A DNA stretch of 64,000 nucleotides from JAHBNG01 sp039028975 (GCA_039028975.1 JBCCHB010000055.1:1-64000), one strand, 5' to 3'. Positions 1-10,653 are shown, numbered from the stretch's first letter. Numbers and translations: made by a program. The notes: generated from the letters alone by a model not told the origin.

Positions 1-2548
1 CCAGCACCGTAATCTCATCCTCGGCCGTCTGAGTCACCAGCACCTGTGGGTCGTGGGCAATCTCGTCGGGGTAGACGTACGTCGTGCCACCAGCCAGCAA
101 GGCAGACCAGAATTGCCAGAGAGAGATGTCGAAGCATTGGGGTGCATTCTGGACAATCTTATCGTTGGGTGTGAGGGCCAGATCCTCGACCTTGGCATAG
201 AGATGGTTGACCATGCCCCGCATCTCGACCATGGCCCCCTTGGGCATGCCGGTGGAACCAGAGGTGAAGATGACATAGGCCAAGGCATCCGGTGAGCCAT
301 CGACTGCTAGATTTTCTGGATCGGGTGTCAGGTCGGCCAGGACTTGGTCTAGCAGCCATAGGGTTGGTGCGGCATCCAGGGTAGACGAAGCATCTCGCAC
401 CGTCTGGGCGAATTCCTCTGTGGCCAAGACCAATGGCGATGCGCTCTGGGTCAGCACTCGTTGAATGCGCTCAACCGGGTGGTGGGGATCCAGGGGCAGG
501 TAAGCTCCCCCTGCTTTCCAGACGGCCAGGACGGCCACGGCAAATTCGATGGAGCGGTCCGCCAAGATGGCCACCACCACATCTTCGCTCACGCCTTCTT
601 CTTGTAGCTTGCGAGCCAGGGCGTTGGCCTGCTGATTCAGTTCCGCATAGGTTACCTGCTCCACACCGCAGACCATTGCCACAGCATCAGGCGTGCGCTC
701 TACCTGAGCCTCCAACAGACGATGGAAGGCTGTATCCAGCGGATAGTCTCGGTTGGTCTGGGTCCACTCCATAAGCTGTTGGTCCAGCTCTTCCTGACTC
801 AGTAATGAGACTTGCTTGACGGGAACGTCTGGATTGTCTGCGATGGCCTGGAGGAATTGCTCAAAGCGGCGGAAGAAGCTCTCCATGGTGGTCAAGTCGA
901 AGAGGTCCGCGTTAAACTCACAGGAGCCAGCGATACCGTTGCCCGTGTCGCCTAGCGTCACGTCCATGTCAAATTTGGCGGTCATGGATTCGGCTTCGCC
1001 ACCAAATATATCTTCTTCTCCTAAGGGGGTTAAGGTCAGATCTTCTTTGGCTAGTGCCTCTTCCATTTCGGCAAACCACCCTTTGCCCTCATAGGTTGTG
1101 GTCTGGACGGCAAACATGACCTGGAAGAGTGGCGTATGGCTCATGCTGCGGGCCGGGTCAACGGCTTCCACCACCTGTTCAAAAGGTACATCCTGGTGGG
1201 CATAGGCATCTATGGCAGTCTGCCGGACCTGAGCCAAATGCTCCAAAAAGGTGGGGTTGCCCGATAGGTCGCTGCGCATGACCAAGGTATTGATGAAGAA
1301 GCCAATCATGGCTTCTGTCTCTCGGCGGCTGCGGTTGGCAATGGGCGTTCCCACAACGATGTCGCTCTGGCGGCTGTAGCGAGCCAGCAATACATTGAAG
1401 GCAGCCAGCAGAGTCATAAAGAGGGTAGTTCCCTGCTGCTTGCTCAGCTCATTGAGGGTTTGGGCCAGTTGGGCATCAAGAAAGAAGTCAACGCTGCGGC
1501 CACGGAAGGTTTGGATGGGTGGGCGAGGTCGGTCTGTGGGCAGTTCCAACAGATCCGACGTGCCGGTGAGCTGCTCTTTCCAGTAGCCAAGCTGATTCTG
1601 CAAGCGTTCCCCGCTAAGCCAGGTTCGCTGCCAAGCCGCAAAGTCGGCATATTGGATACTTACCTCTTCTAGAGGTGATGGCTGGCCGGAGGCGTAGGCT
1701 TGGTAGAGGGCTACAAGCTCCTGCATAAAGATGGCGTCGGACCAGTCATCGTAGACGATGTGGTGGAAGACCAGCACCAGCATCTGCTCACCGGGAGCCG
1801 ATACCAGCAGCCGCGCCCGAAAGACGGGGCCATTGGCCAGATCAAATGGCTCTTCTACCTCGGCCAGAATGCGCTGAGCCAGCCACACTTCCTGCTCAGA
1901 TTTATTGGGCTGAATTGTCTCGGTGGGGATCGTCACCCCTTGGGCAGGTGCAATGACCTGAACTGGATCCCCATCATGAATTGAGAAGGTGGTTCGCAGC
2001 GTCTCATGGCGACGGACAATCTCGCTGATGGCCTGTTCCAGGGCTGAGACGTTGAGGGTCCCTTTAATTTGGAGCACCTTCCAGACGTTGTAGGCAGCGT
2101 CGGCTCCATCTAGCTGATCGAGGAACCAGAGGCGCTGCTGGGCATAGGAGAGAGGCAGCGCCTTACTCCGCGAAATGGGCTGAATCTCCGATGCCTGGGT
2201 TGGTTGATTCTGTACCAACCTACCCAGAAATTTAATCACATCAGGCTTACGCGCAATCAGCTCACTGCGGATGGCATCGGTAAAGCGACCAGGAGGTGAT
2301 TTGTATTTGAGCGCCCCTTCCTCAACCCAGAGTTTAATTCCCAGTCGCTGTACATGAGCAATAAACTTCCGCGTCGAGAGCGAACTGAGATCAAGGGTGG
2401 GCGACTGGACTGACGCTCCATTTTGGTTGTAATCCTGGCTGCCATTTTGGCTAGCGTGGCGACCATTCTTCAGACCGTTTTGGCCTGGTTTGTTCTCTTC
2501 TTGGTTCGGCTGCGCCGGAGACGCAGCGCCCTTCCCATTTGATATCAT
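1..2548 (-). CDS. Nonribosomal peptide synthetase, N-terminal part (docking-C-A), cut by left edge
   Basis: The frame is open from the ATG at 2546-2548 to the window edge, so about 849 residues are visible and the C-terminus is missing. A polar leader (1-45) precedes a TubC-like docking domain (about 45-100). A condensation domain follows, with HHIVYDDWS near residue 260, where the usual Gly after the catalytic Asp is Asp. The adenylation domain starts near 560 and shows FTSGSTGMPKG near 760. The core stretch FDISLWQ gives D, I, W as the first code residues, the same start as the A domain of the 3754-aa protein, so both may load the same or a similar amino acid. The ATG overlaps the TGA of the upstream synthase (ATGA) and has AAGGA five bases upstream, so translation is probably coupled. 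It is the fourth megasynthase of the operon; a carrier domain and any thioesterase lie outside the window. Confidence 0.93.
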   Translation of the reverse strand, partial: MISNGKGAASPAQPNQEENKPGQNGLKNGRHASQNGSQDYNQNGASVQSPTLDLSSLSTRKFIAHVQRLGIKLWVEEGALKYKSPPGRFTDAIRSELIARKPDVIKFLGRLVQNQPTQASEIQPISRSKALPLSYAQQRLWFLDQLDGADAAYNVWKVLQIKGTLNVSALEQAISEIVRRHETLRTTFSIHDGDPVQVIAPAQGVTIPTETIQPNKSEQEVWLAQRILAEVEEPFDLANGPVFRARLLVSAPGEQMLVLVFHHIVYDDWSDAIFMQELVALYQAYASGQPSPLEEVSIQYADFAAWQRTWLSGERLQNQLGYWKEQLTGTSDLLELPTDRPRPPIQTFRGRSVDFFLDAQLAQTLNELSKQQGTTLFMTLLAAFNVLLARYSRQSDIVVGTPIANRSRRETEAMIGFFINTLVMRSDLSGNPTFLEHLAQVRQTAIDAYAHQDVPFEQVVEAVDPARSMSHTPLFQVMFAVQTTTYEGKGWFAEMEEALAKEDLTLTPLGEEDIFGGEAESMTAKFDMDVTLGDTGNGIAGSCEFNADLFDLTTMESFFRRFEQFLQAIADNPDVPVKQVSLLSQEELDQQLMEWTQTNRDYPLDTAFHRLLEAQVERTPDAVAMVCGVEQVTYAELNQQANALARKLQEEGVSEDVVVAILADRSIEFAVAVLAVWKAGGAYLPLDPHHPVERIQRVLTQSASPLVLATEEFAQTVRDASSTLDAAPTLWLLDQVLADLTPDPENLAVDGSPDALAYVIFTSGSTGMPKGAMVEMRGMVNHLYAKVEDLALTPNDKIVQNAPQCFDISLWQFWSALLAGGTTYVYPDEIAHDPQVLVTQTAEDEITVL

Positions 2549-5500
2549 AGTGATCCTTCTTCTGATAAATTCACGTGGAGGTCGATGCCTTCTTCAAAGT
2601 CGATGCCTAGGCTGATGCCTTGACCCTCTTCTTCGGCCACCATCTGATGGTCATGCATCACCTGCTGCACCATATCGATATATTCGGCGACGTTGGCCAC
2701 GTTGGACTCTTCCAGCAAGATATCGATGGTAATGTCTTGCTGGAATGTCTCACGCAGTTGGGAGACGATCTGAATGGCGAGCAGTGACTGGCCACCCAAC
2801 TCGTAGAATTCGTCATAGATGCTAACCTCTTCCAGCCCCAGATTCTGCTCATAGATGGCACAGATTTGGGCTTCCGTCTCGGTACGGGGGGCTACACATT
2901 CACCCAAATGACTGGGACGGGGGAATCGTTGCCCGCTGCCCGCTGCTCCATCAGCGCCACTGGATGGCCTTGGCTGAAGCCACTGACGCATCCGAGCATG
3001 AAGATCGCTGGTGGAGACCATCACGTGGGATCGTTTTTGCCAAGCCAGCAGACGCATCAGGGCCTCGGTCCCTTCCCGGGGAGACATCTCTGTGCCAGCG
3101 GTTAGCTCAAAGAGCTGCTCTTCTTCTCGCATCTGCTCTGGGCTGCCGATCTCGGCGATGAAGTGCCAGTCACTCCAGGCGAAACTGAACCAAGGGAATG
3201 GACTGGTGCGATTGGCGGCTTGAGCAAAGGCATCCAGGTAGGCGTTGGCCGCGGCGTAGGCCCCAAACCCGAGGCCACCCAGGGCCGAGGAGATGGATGA
3301 CATCAGCACGCAGAAGTCTGGCTGCTGGCTTTCCGATTCTTGTTCGGTCTGGTTGGCGAGTGCCTGGGCTAGTGTGTTGACACCCTCTACCTTGGGTCGG
3401 AACTGGCGTGTCACATCCTCTTCAGCCATGAATTGGAGTAGCTCGAACGACTCATCGCTGGTCTCACCCGCAGCGTGGAAGATGCCGTTAATGGGTCCAA
3501 AATGGTCGGTGGCTTGGGTCAACAGCGCTTCCACCTGGGCCAAATCGGCCATATCTGCGGCCACAGTTCGCACCTCTGCACCCGACGCTTGCAAGTGCTG
3601 CAAACGGCGAATCTTGAGGCTGAGGGCATCAGTGGCTTCCGCCTCTTCCAGCAACTCCGCCCATTCGGTTTCAGGTGGTAACTCAGTGCGGCCCACGAGA
3701 ACGAGCCGTGCTTGAACGGTGCGAGCCAGATAGTCGGCCAGGATGAACCCGATGTTGCCCAGACCACCCGTAATCAAATAGACACCCTCTTCCCGCAGTG
3801 GCACCTGCTCCTCCGATGGCTGTCCGACGGTGACGGGTGCAACCTGCTGGACCCAGCGGAAGGGGCCACGATAGGCAACAATCTGATCGGGGATGGCTTG
3901 TTTGGCTTCGTCTTCGCTGGCTTGATCAAGTCGGGTGCCAAAGCGTAATTCGCTGATGAGCTGCTCGACGCTCTGAGAAGTGGCTCGATTGGGCAGAGCT
4001 TGGCTGGCCGTCCCTATATCGATGGTGCGACACTGAATGGTGGAGAGCTCTTGGCCTATCACCTTTTGCAGTCCTAGCAGGAGTGCGTTCTGGGGCTGAA
4101 GGGATTCATTGCCCAGAATCTCATGTAGCCCTTCGGTAACCAGCGTGAGCGTCAACTTCTCCTCAAAGTTGTAGGCGTTGAGGCCCTGCACCAAGCGGAG
4201 GGTGCTCATATAGTCTCTGATGGACGAGCCGCTGTCGGATGCACTCTCAGTAGCTTCGCCCCTCAAAGAAAGGGTCTGCACGTAGTGAAGGGGCATTCCC
4301 TCCTCAGAGATGATGTCCAGCAGGTCGTCATAGCCGCTCTCCTCGACTGGGTTGAGGGTAAAGGTCCTGTCATCAAGTTGTGCATACGCTTCACCAGCCC
4401 GCACGTCGAATACTTGGTAGCCAGTCGAGCGCATGGTATCGATTAGCTCTGTGATGGCTGGTTGTTGGCTGTTGAATATAACCCAGCTTTCATCCAGCGG
4501 AATCGCCTGATTTTCATCCAGCGGGGGTGACTGTACCCACTGGTTGACGTAGAACCAGTTGGCCATATCGGTCTGGCGGGTCTCGGCGGCAATGGCGTTG
4601 GCTTCATAGGCAGATAGGGTTGTGGTCTCTTGGGTGGGCGCTGGCTCGATCCAGTAGCGCTGACGCTGGAATGGATAGGTGGGCAGCGAGATGCGGCGCC
4701 GCGAGCGAGTTCCCCGCACCTGATGCCAGTTGACCAGACCACCCGCTTGCCAGATGGCACCCAGGCTCTCTTCCACGTCCCAAAGCATGGCGTGCATGGC
4801 CGAGTCTTGAGTGGGGACCAAGCCAGCGGTCAGAAGCAGGGTCTCCTCTTCGGCCAGGAGAGCGACATTGGGTTGAGCAACCGTTTCCGGTCGCTCCAAT
4901 GTACGGAGCCAGTAATTTGGATCTGTGGCATCGTCGCCGCTAATCCAGAAGTTGCTCAGGCTCGAAACATAGGCACTTCGTGGCGGATGGAGCGTAACCG
5001 TATTCAGCTTTTGTTGGAATGCGTTCTGCATGGCTTCTTGGTTATCGACAAATTTGAGCTGACATGTTGCCCGAGCGTGGACCAGGGTCAAGGCGTCGCT
5101 TAACGCCATGACGCCAGACAGACACGCCATTACATATTCACCAACGCCGCTTCCGCTCATGGCCCTAGGCTGAATGCCCCAAGATTGCCACATGGCGGCA
5201 CAAGCATATTGAATGGCAAAAGTAGCGAAGTCTTGTTCAGCCTGATTTTGAGCTGGATTCATAGGCTGGTTTGATTCGTGTCTTTGGGCCACCACCTCTT
5301 GGCTCACCGGATAGAGCTGATCCAGTAGATTCAGATCCATCAGCGCTTCAATCCGCTCCATACATTGGTCCATGCTGGCGCGGAAGGTTGGTGATGTGGC
5401 ATAAAACCCTCGTCCTATGTTGACCAACGACTGAAGCGCTCCCTGAGCAGCCGTCTTTGGCGTTCCGGCTTTAGAAGCATCCATCTCATCCGGGAAGACA

Positions 5501-8500
5501 AAAGCCAAGTTGGGTCGCTTGTCTATCGGTTTCTGGTCTGTTCTGTCTATGTTCGGACTATCGCTGTCTGTACTACCAGCGTCTGGATCCTGGTTCAATT
5601 CCAGTGCCTCGGTCAGCGCCTGGATGGCTTCTTGGTGGCTCCTGGCCACTACCGTATGGCGATATGGCAGTGCTTTGCGTCCCACCTGAAGGGTATACCC
5701 TATGGTACCAAGGTCGTCCTCTGGATTAGAACGGAGAAATTCTATCAAGTTTTGGATCGAATCTGTCAAAGCTTGGGCGGAATGGGCTGAAAGGATAAGA
5801 AGGTGAGATCTCTCTTCTTCCTGTCGGCTCCAATTGTCGCCATTTATAGCTTCGTCAACCGCTGGGACCTCTGGCGCTTCCTGCAAAATCAGGTGAGCAT
5901 TGGTGCCGCCAATGCCAAATGAACTAACGCCAGCCCGACGAGGCGTGCCGTTGCGCTGCCACTCAGTCAGCTCCGTGCTGACGCAGAAGGGGCTGTTGGC
6001 AAAATCGATCTGCGGATTGGGTGTCTCATAGTTGAGGCTGGGCGGAATCTGCTGGTGTTTGAGAGCCATCACCGTTTTGATGAGGCCCGTTACGCCAGCG
6101 GCTGCATCCAGGTGACCCACGTTGGTTTTGACTGAGCCAACGGCGCAGAAGCCCGTCGCGTCAGTTTGGCTGCGGTAGGCTTTGGTGATGGCTTCCATCT
6201 CAATGGGATCCCCTAAGATGGTGCCAGCGCCGTGGCTTTCCACATACTGGATGGTCTCTGCATCCACATTGCTATTGCGTAGCGCCTCACGGATCACGGT
6301 GGATTGGCCTTCGACGCTGGGTGCTGTGTACCCCACCTTCTGGGCACCATCGTTATTGATGGCGGAACCGAGGATGACGGCGTGGATCTGATCCCCATCA
6401 GCCAAGGCGTCTTCCAGCCGCTTGAGCGCCACAATACCCAACCCACTGCCGCCAACCGTTCCCTGGGCTTCTGCATCAAAGGCTCGACAGTGGCCATCAG
6501 GAGAGAGGATCATGCCCTCCTGATAGACGTAGCCACTGATATTGGGAACTTGAATGGAGACGCCACCAGCCAGGGCCATATCACACTGGTAGGAGAGCAG
6601 ACTTTGGCAAGCCATGTGGGTTGCCACCAAAGAAGTCGAACAGGCCGTATTGACGTTGACGCTGGGGCCGTTGAGGTTGAGCTTATAGGAGGTGCGGGTC
6701 GGCACAAAATCCTTGTCGTTGCCCAGCATGACGTCGAAGGCATCCGAGGCCCCTTCAATTTGGCTCAGGCTCGGCACCAAGTTATGGATCAGGTACATGC
6801 TCAACCCGGCACCGGCAAAGACGCCGATCTTGCCGCCAAACTGGTCCGGATCGGTTCCAGCATCTTCCAGAACCTCTTGGGCGCACTCTAGGAAGAGGCG
6901 ATGTTGGGGATCCATGGCCGCAGCCTCATTGGGCGTCATGCCAAAGAAGCCGGAATCAAAGTATTCAATGTTATCCAGAATGGCGCTGGCTTTGACGTAG
7001 TTGGGGTCGGCCAGCGTCTCGGCATCTACGCCTGCTTCTAGGAGCTCTTCATCGCTAAAGAAGGTAACGGATTCGACGCCGTCGCGAACGTTCTTCCACA
7101 GCTCATCGGCGGAGTTGGCACCAGGGAAGCGTCCGGCCAGCCCTACAATAGCAATCTGACCAGCCAAGCGGTGCGTGCTGCCAATCTGTTGGTCAGTATG
7201 GTCGGTCTGTTCTGTGGTCACTACCTGTTGATGGGCCGCTTCATCCAGATAGTTGGCCAGTGCCTCGACGGTTGGGTATTTGAAGAGATCGATAATGGAT
7301 AGCTCCGCTTCGACCTGCTGGGAGAGTTCGTTGTGAACCTCCAAAGCCAGCAGCGAGTGGCCACCTAACTCAAAGAAGTGGTCATGTAACCCAATCTGGT
7401 CCACCTGGAGCACCCGCTGCCAGATGTCGGCAATCAGTTGGGCGGTGGTGCTGGTTGGCATCACGTAGTCTGCCCGGCTTTGCTCCGTGGCACTCTCGGG
7501 AATAGGCAGGGCATTGCGGTCTACCTTGCCGTTGGCCGTCAGCGGCATCTCCTCAATGAGCAAGAAGGCCGAAGGCACCATGTAGTCGGGAAGCTGCTCG
7601 CTGAGATGGCGACGCAGCGTTTCCGGCAGGGCTTCATCAGCCAGGTGACTCTCACCAGCTGCAGAAACCTGAGAGACAAGATACGCCACAATCTGCTTTT
7701 TGCCTGGCTCATCCTCGCGAGCCATCACCAGACACTCTTCCACTCGGTCATGCTGAAGCAGGGCAGATTCAATCTCACCCAGTTCGATGCGGAAGCCCCG
7801 AAGCTTGATTTGATTGTCGATACGGCCCAGGAAGTCAATGGTGCCATCTGTCGCAAATTTAACCAGATCGCCTGTCCGATAGATGCGGGTGGGTTCACCG
7901 CTACCCAAATCGACTTCAACAAACTTCTCGGCGGTTAGCTCAGGACGGTTGAGGTATCCGCGCGCCAGAGAGGGCCCACTTAGGCACAGCTCACCTGGAA
8001 CGCCCAGGGGAACGGGCTGCATCTGCTCGTCTAGAATGTAGGCACCCGTATGGTAGACTGGGCGCCCAATGGATGGCGCACTGAAATCACTTGGTACATC
8101 GCTGTGAGTCTCATCTGCGCTCGTATGGGGTAGAATGTCGCCAAAGGTAGCCACCACTGTGTTCTCTGTGGGGCCGTAGTTGTTGACGAGGGTAAAGGGC
8201 AAGTTTGTCGGCGGGAAGCGGTGCAGCTTGTCGCCACCAGTCAAGATGGTTCGCAAGGGAATGTCGTTGGGCCATTCCAGCGCCAGCAGCCCTTCTACCA
8301 GCGGCGTGGGAATAAATGTGATGGAAATTTCATTCTCGATGAGCCAATCCCGCAGATGGGCCGATGAGTTGGGCATTCTGAATTCGGCTAGGGTGACGCT
8401 GGCACCGTTGGCTAGGTATGGCCACAGCTCCCAGACGGATGCGTCAAAGGCTGTTCCAGCAATCTGGGTGGCTTGGTCCTGGGCTGTCACCTGGAAGGCT

Positions 8501-10653
8501 TGGGTATGCCACTGAATCAGATGGAGCAGACCCCGATGGCTGATCATGACACCCTTGGGCACGCCCGTCGAACCAGAGGTGTAGATGATGTAGGCTAGGC
8601 TATCCAAATCAGGCGTGCTGGGCAGGTTGTTGGATGGCAGATCTTCTACCTTCTCCCACTCGGTATCCAGACAGAAGAGTTGAGCCGTGGCGTCAGGCAG
8701 ATTGGCGGCCAGATTAGATTGGGTCAGAACAATTGCGGCCTGAGAATCTTCCACCATAAAGGCGACTCGATCACCAGGGTACGCTGTATCGACTGGTACA
8801 TAGGCACCCTGGGCTTTCAACACGGCCAGTAGCGCCACCACCATTTCCACCGAGCGTTCTAGATAGACAACGACGGGTACATCAGTGCCGACACCGGCGT
8901 CCTGTAGATAGTGGGCGAGCTGATTGGCCCGTTCGTTGAGTTCAGCATAGGTCATGCTTTGGGATGCGTAGCGCAAGGCAATCGCTTCAGGCTGCTCCGT
9001 TGCATATCGCTCAATCCGTTGCCAGACAGTGGTCTCGTCTTCTAGCGCTACAGGCGCGGCGACGGCCTGCCCACCAAACGTTTCGATCTCTTGGCGTTCG
9101 TTATCACTGAGCAGAGATAATCTCCCAATAGACTGTTCTGGATCAGCAGCAATCCCCTCTATCAAGGTTGTAAAGTGGCCGATAAAGCGCTCAATGGTCT
9201 CTTCATCGAAGAGGGCCGAGTTGTATTCAATCAGGCCGGAATAGCGATCCTGTCCCCAGGTCATGGAGAGAGCCAACTCAAATTTGACGGCCACATCCAG
9301 GTCTGCGTTGATTTCATCCAGAAAATCTGATTCTGGCTGCTCGACCAGGGTGCTCTGCAAGTCGAAGACGACCTGATAGAGGGGCGCATGGGCCAGGCTA
9401 CGCTGGGGTTGCAGGGCATTCAACACCTGGTCAAAGGGAACATCCTGGTTGGCAAATGCGTCCAGTGCCATGCGGCGCACCTGCTGAACCAACTCAAGGA
9501 AGGTGGGGTTGTCCGCAAAGTTCACCCGCATGAGCAGGGTGTTGACAAAGAAACCAATCATCTGCTCGGTGCCAGCCAAGTTGCGGTTGGCAATGGGCGA
9601 GCCGATGACCAGCTCTTCCTGGCTGTTGTAGCGGTGGAGCAGCAAGGCAAAGGCAGCCAAATTGACCATAAACGGTGTGGCACCAGTCTGACGGCAGATG
9701 GCCTGCATTGGCTCCATCAGCGCTGAATCGAGCTTGAATTCAACGACCCGACCGCGGAAGGTCTGAACAGCAGGGCGAGGCTTGGCAATGGGCAGGTCCA
9801 GCAGTTGGGGCGCGCCCGCCATCTGTCCTTGCCAGTAGCTGATCTGCCGCTCCAGTACGTCACTGGTTAGATGTTCTCGCTGCCAGACTGCATAGTCGGC
9901 ATACTGAACCGCGAGCGGTGCCAGTGGCGATGGCTCTTGCCTAACGTGGCTTTCGTAGAGCTGGTAGAGCTCTTCAATCAAGATGGCCTCGGACCATGCA
10001 TCGGAGATGATATGATGCATCATGACTAACAGCACATGCTCATCATCCGGCAGGGAGTAGAGGCTGGCCCGCAGCAGTGGACCTTGGCTGAGATCAAAGG
10101 GCGTCTCGTGCTCTTCATTGAAGATACGGAGTAGCTCATCAGCCAACTCAGCTTTCTCCCGATTGCCCATGTCCACGTGGGACAGAGGAATCTCCAGCTC
10201 GCTGGCAATCACCTGAACCGGCTCGCCTTCTTCCAGAGCAAAGGTGGTGCGCAGCGACTCATGGCGGGCAATGATATCGTTGATGGCTCGTTCCAACGCG
10301 CTCACGTCCATATCGCCTACAAAGCGAATCTGGCTGGAGATATTGTAGGCCGCGCCCATCTGCTCTAGCTGCTCTAAGAACCAGAGCCGCTGTTGGGCAA
10401 AGGATAGGGGCGGGTTGCCATCGCGCGGGACGGGCTGGATGGGTGGACGCTCGCTCCCATTCTGGACGGAGGCCTGCCGGAAGTAGGCCAGGATCTCGGG
10501 CTTGTTCTGTTGGATTTGGTCCCGTCGGTCAGCGGTCATGGCCCCTTTGCGAGCACTGTAGCGCAGTTGATCATCTTCCAGCCACAGGCGAATGCCCGCT
10601 TCTTTTAGAGAAAGTAATAGTTGGGGGATTGTCTCATGGTTCTGTTGGCTCAT
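2545..10653 (-). CDS. Hybrid NRPS-PKS: docking-C-A(Leu?)-PCP-KS-AT remnant-KR-ACP
   Basis: This 2702-aa assembly-line protein adds one amino acid and then one two-carbon unit. Order by residue: TubC-like docking (1-60); C domain with HHIISDAWS near 213; A domain (YTSGSTGVPKG near 690); PCP (GGHSLLA near 1100); KS (1160-1590) with Cys in VNTACSTSL near 1336 and HGAGT in place of HGTGT; a damaged AT (about 1717-1990); KR (GGLGNIG near 2295, Tyr in AYAAANAYLD near 2465); ACP (GGQSLLA near 2622). Aligned by eye to GrsA, the A-domain code reads D-A-W-F-L-G-N-V-V, a code known for leucine. The AT has GSGVGEY where GHSxGEY is expected, so the nucleophilic Ser is Gly; the HAFH region is deleted, and FPGQGSQ has become FPDEMDA. 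It cannot load its own extender as drawn. KR and ACP look intact. Both ends overlap neighbouring genes by ATGA. Confidence 0.95.
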   Translation of the reverse strand: MSQQNHETIPQLLLSLKEAGIRLWLEDDQLRYSARKGAMTADRRDQIQQNKPEILAYFRQASVQNGSERPPIQPVPRDGNPPLSFAQQRLWFLEQLEQMGAAYNISSQIRFVGDMDVSALERAINDIIARHESLRTTFALEEGEPVQVIASELEIPLSHVDMGNREKAELADELLRIFNEEHETPFDLSQGPLLRASLYSLPDDEHVLLVMMHHIISDAWSEAILIEELYQLYESHVRQEPSPLAPLAVQYADYAVWQREHLTSDVLERQISYWQGQMAGAPQLLDLPIAKPRPAVQTFRGRVVEFKLDSALMEPMQAICRQTGATPFMVNLAAFALLLHRYNSQEELVIGSPIANRNLAGTEQMIGFFVNTLLMRVNFADNPTFLELVQQVRRMALDAFANQDVPFDQVLNALQPQRSLAHAPLYQVVFDLQSTLVEQPESDFLDEINADLDVAVKFELALSMTWGQDRYSGLIEYNSALFDEETIERFIGHFTTLIEGIAADPEQSIGRLSLLSDNERQEIETFGGQAVAAPVALEDETTVWQRIERYATEQPEAIALRYASQSMTYAELNERANQLAHYLQDAGVGTDVPVVVYLERSVEMVVALLAVLKAQGAYVPVDTAYPGDRVAFMVEDSQAAIVLTQSNLAANLPDATAQLFCLDTEWEKVEDLPSNNLPSTPDLDSLAYIIYTSGSTGVPKGVMISHRGLLHLIQWHTQAFQVTAQDQATQIAGTAFDASVWELWPYLANGASVTLAEFRMPNSSAHLRDWLIENEISITFIPTPLVEGLLALEWPNDIPLRTILTGGDKLHRFPPTNLPFTLVNNYGPTENTVVATFGDILPHTSADETHSDVPSDFSAPSIGRPVYHTGAYILDEQMQPVPLGVPGELCLSGPSLARGYLNRPELTAEKFVEVDLGSGEPTRIYRTGDLVKFATDGTIDFLGRIDNQIKLRGFRIELGEIESALLQHDRVEECLVMAREDEPGKKQIVAYLVSQVSAAGESHLADEALPETLRRHLSEQLPDYMVPSAFLLIEEMPLTANGKVDRNALPIPESATEQSRADYVMPTSTTAQLIADIWQRVLQVDQIGLHDHFFELGGHSLLALEVHNELSQQVEAELSIIDLFKYPTVEALANYLDEAAHQQVVTTEQTDHTDQQIGSTHRLAGQIAIVGLAGRFPGANSADELWKNVRDGVESVTFFSDEELLEAGVDAETLADPNYVKASAILDNIEYFDSGFFGMTPNEAAAMDPQHRLFLECAQEVLEDAGTDPDQFGGKIGVFAGAGLSMYLIHNLVPSLSQIEGASDAFDVMLGNDKDFVPTRTSYKLNLNGPSVNVNTACSTSLVATHMACQSLLSYQCDMALAGGVSIQVPNISGYVYQEGMILSPDGHCRAFDAEAQGTVGGSGLGIVALKRLEDALADGDQIHAVILGSAINNDGAQKVGYTAPSVEGQSTVIREALRNSNVDAETIQYVESHGAGTILGDPIEMEAITKAYRSQTDATGFCAVGSVKTNVGHLDAAAGVTGLIKTVMALKHQQIPPSLNYETPNPQIDFANSPFCVSTELTEWQRNGTPRRAGVSSFGIGGTNAHLILQEAPEVPAVDEAINGDNWSRQEEERSHLLILSAHSAQALTDSIQNLIEFLRSNPEDDLGTIGYTLQVGRKALPYRHTVVARSHQEAIQALTEALELNQDPDAGSTDSDSPNIDRTDQKPIDKRPNLAFVFPDEMDASKAGTPKTAAQGALQSLVNIGRGFYATSPTFRASMDQCMERIEALMDLNLLDQLYPVSQEVVAQRHESNQPMNPAQNQAEQDFATFAIQYACAAMWQSWGIQPRAMSGSGVGEYVMACLSGVMALSDALTLVHARATCQLKFVDNQEAMQNAFQQKLNTVTLHPPRSAYVSSLSNFWISGDDATDPNYWLRTLERPETVAQPNVALLAEEETLLLTAGLVPTQDSAMHAMLWDVEESLGAIWQAGGLVNWHQVRGTRSRRRISLPTYPFQRQRYWIEPAPTQETTTLSAYEANAIAAETRQTDMANWFYVNQWVQSPPLDENQAIPLDESWVIFNSQQPAITELIDTMRSTGYQVFDVRAGEAYAQLDDRTFTLNPVEESGYDDLLDIISEEGMPLHYVQTLSLRGEATESASDSGSSIRDYMSTLRLVQGLNAYNFEEKLTLTLVTEGLHEILGNESLQPQNALLLGLQKVIGQELSTIQCRTIDIGTASQALPNRATSQSVEQLISELRFGTRLDQASEDEAKQAIPDQIVAYRGPFRWVQQVAPVTVGQPSEEQVPLREEGVYLITGGLGNIGFILADYLARTVQARLVLVGRTELPPETEWAELLEEAEATDALSLKIRRLQHLQASGAEVRTVAADMADLAQVEALLTQATDHFGPINGIFHAAGETSDESFELLQFMAEEDVTRQFRPKVEGVNTLAQALANQTEQESESQQPDFCVLMSSISSALGGLGFGAYAAANAYLDAFAQAANRTSPFPWFSFAWSDWHFIAEIGSPEQMREEEQLFELTAGTEMSPREGTEALMRLLAWQKRSHVMVSTSDLHARMRQWLQPRPSSGADGAAGSGQRFPRPSHLGECVAPRTETEAQICAIYEQNLGLEEVSIYDEFYELGGQSLLAIQIVSQLRETFQQDITIDILLEESNVANVAEYIDMVQQVMHDHQMVAEEEGQGISLGIDFEEGIDLHVNLSEEGSL

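Noticed and set aside
4660..5510. Frameshift or sequencing error as explanation of the broken AT
   Set aside because: The frame is continuous through the remnant into a normal post-AT linker, KR and ACP; substitution plus in-frame deletion fits better.
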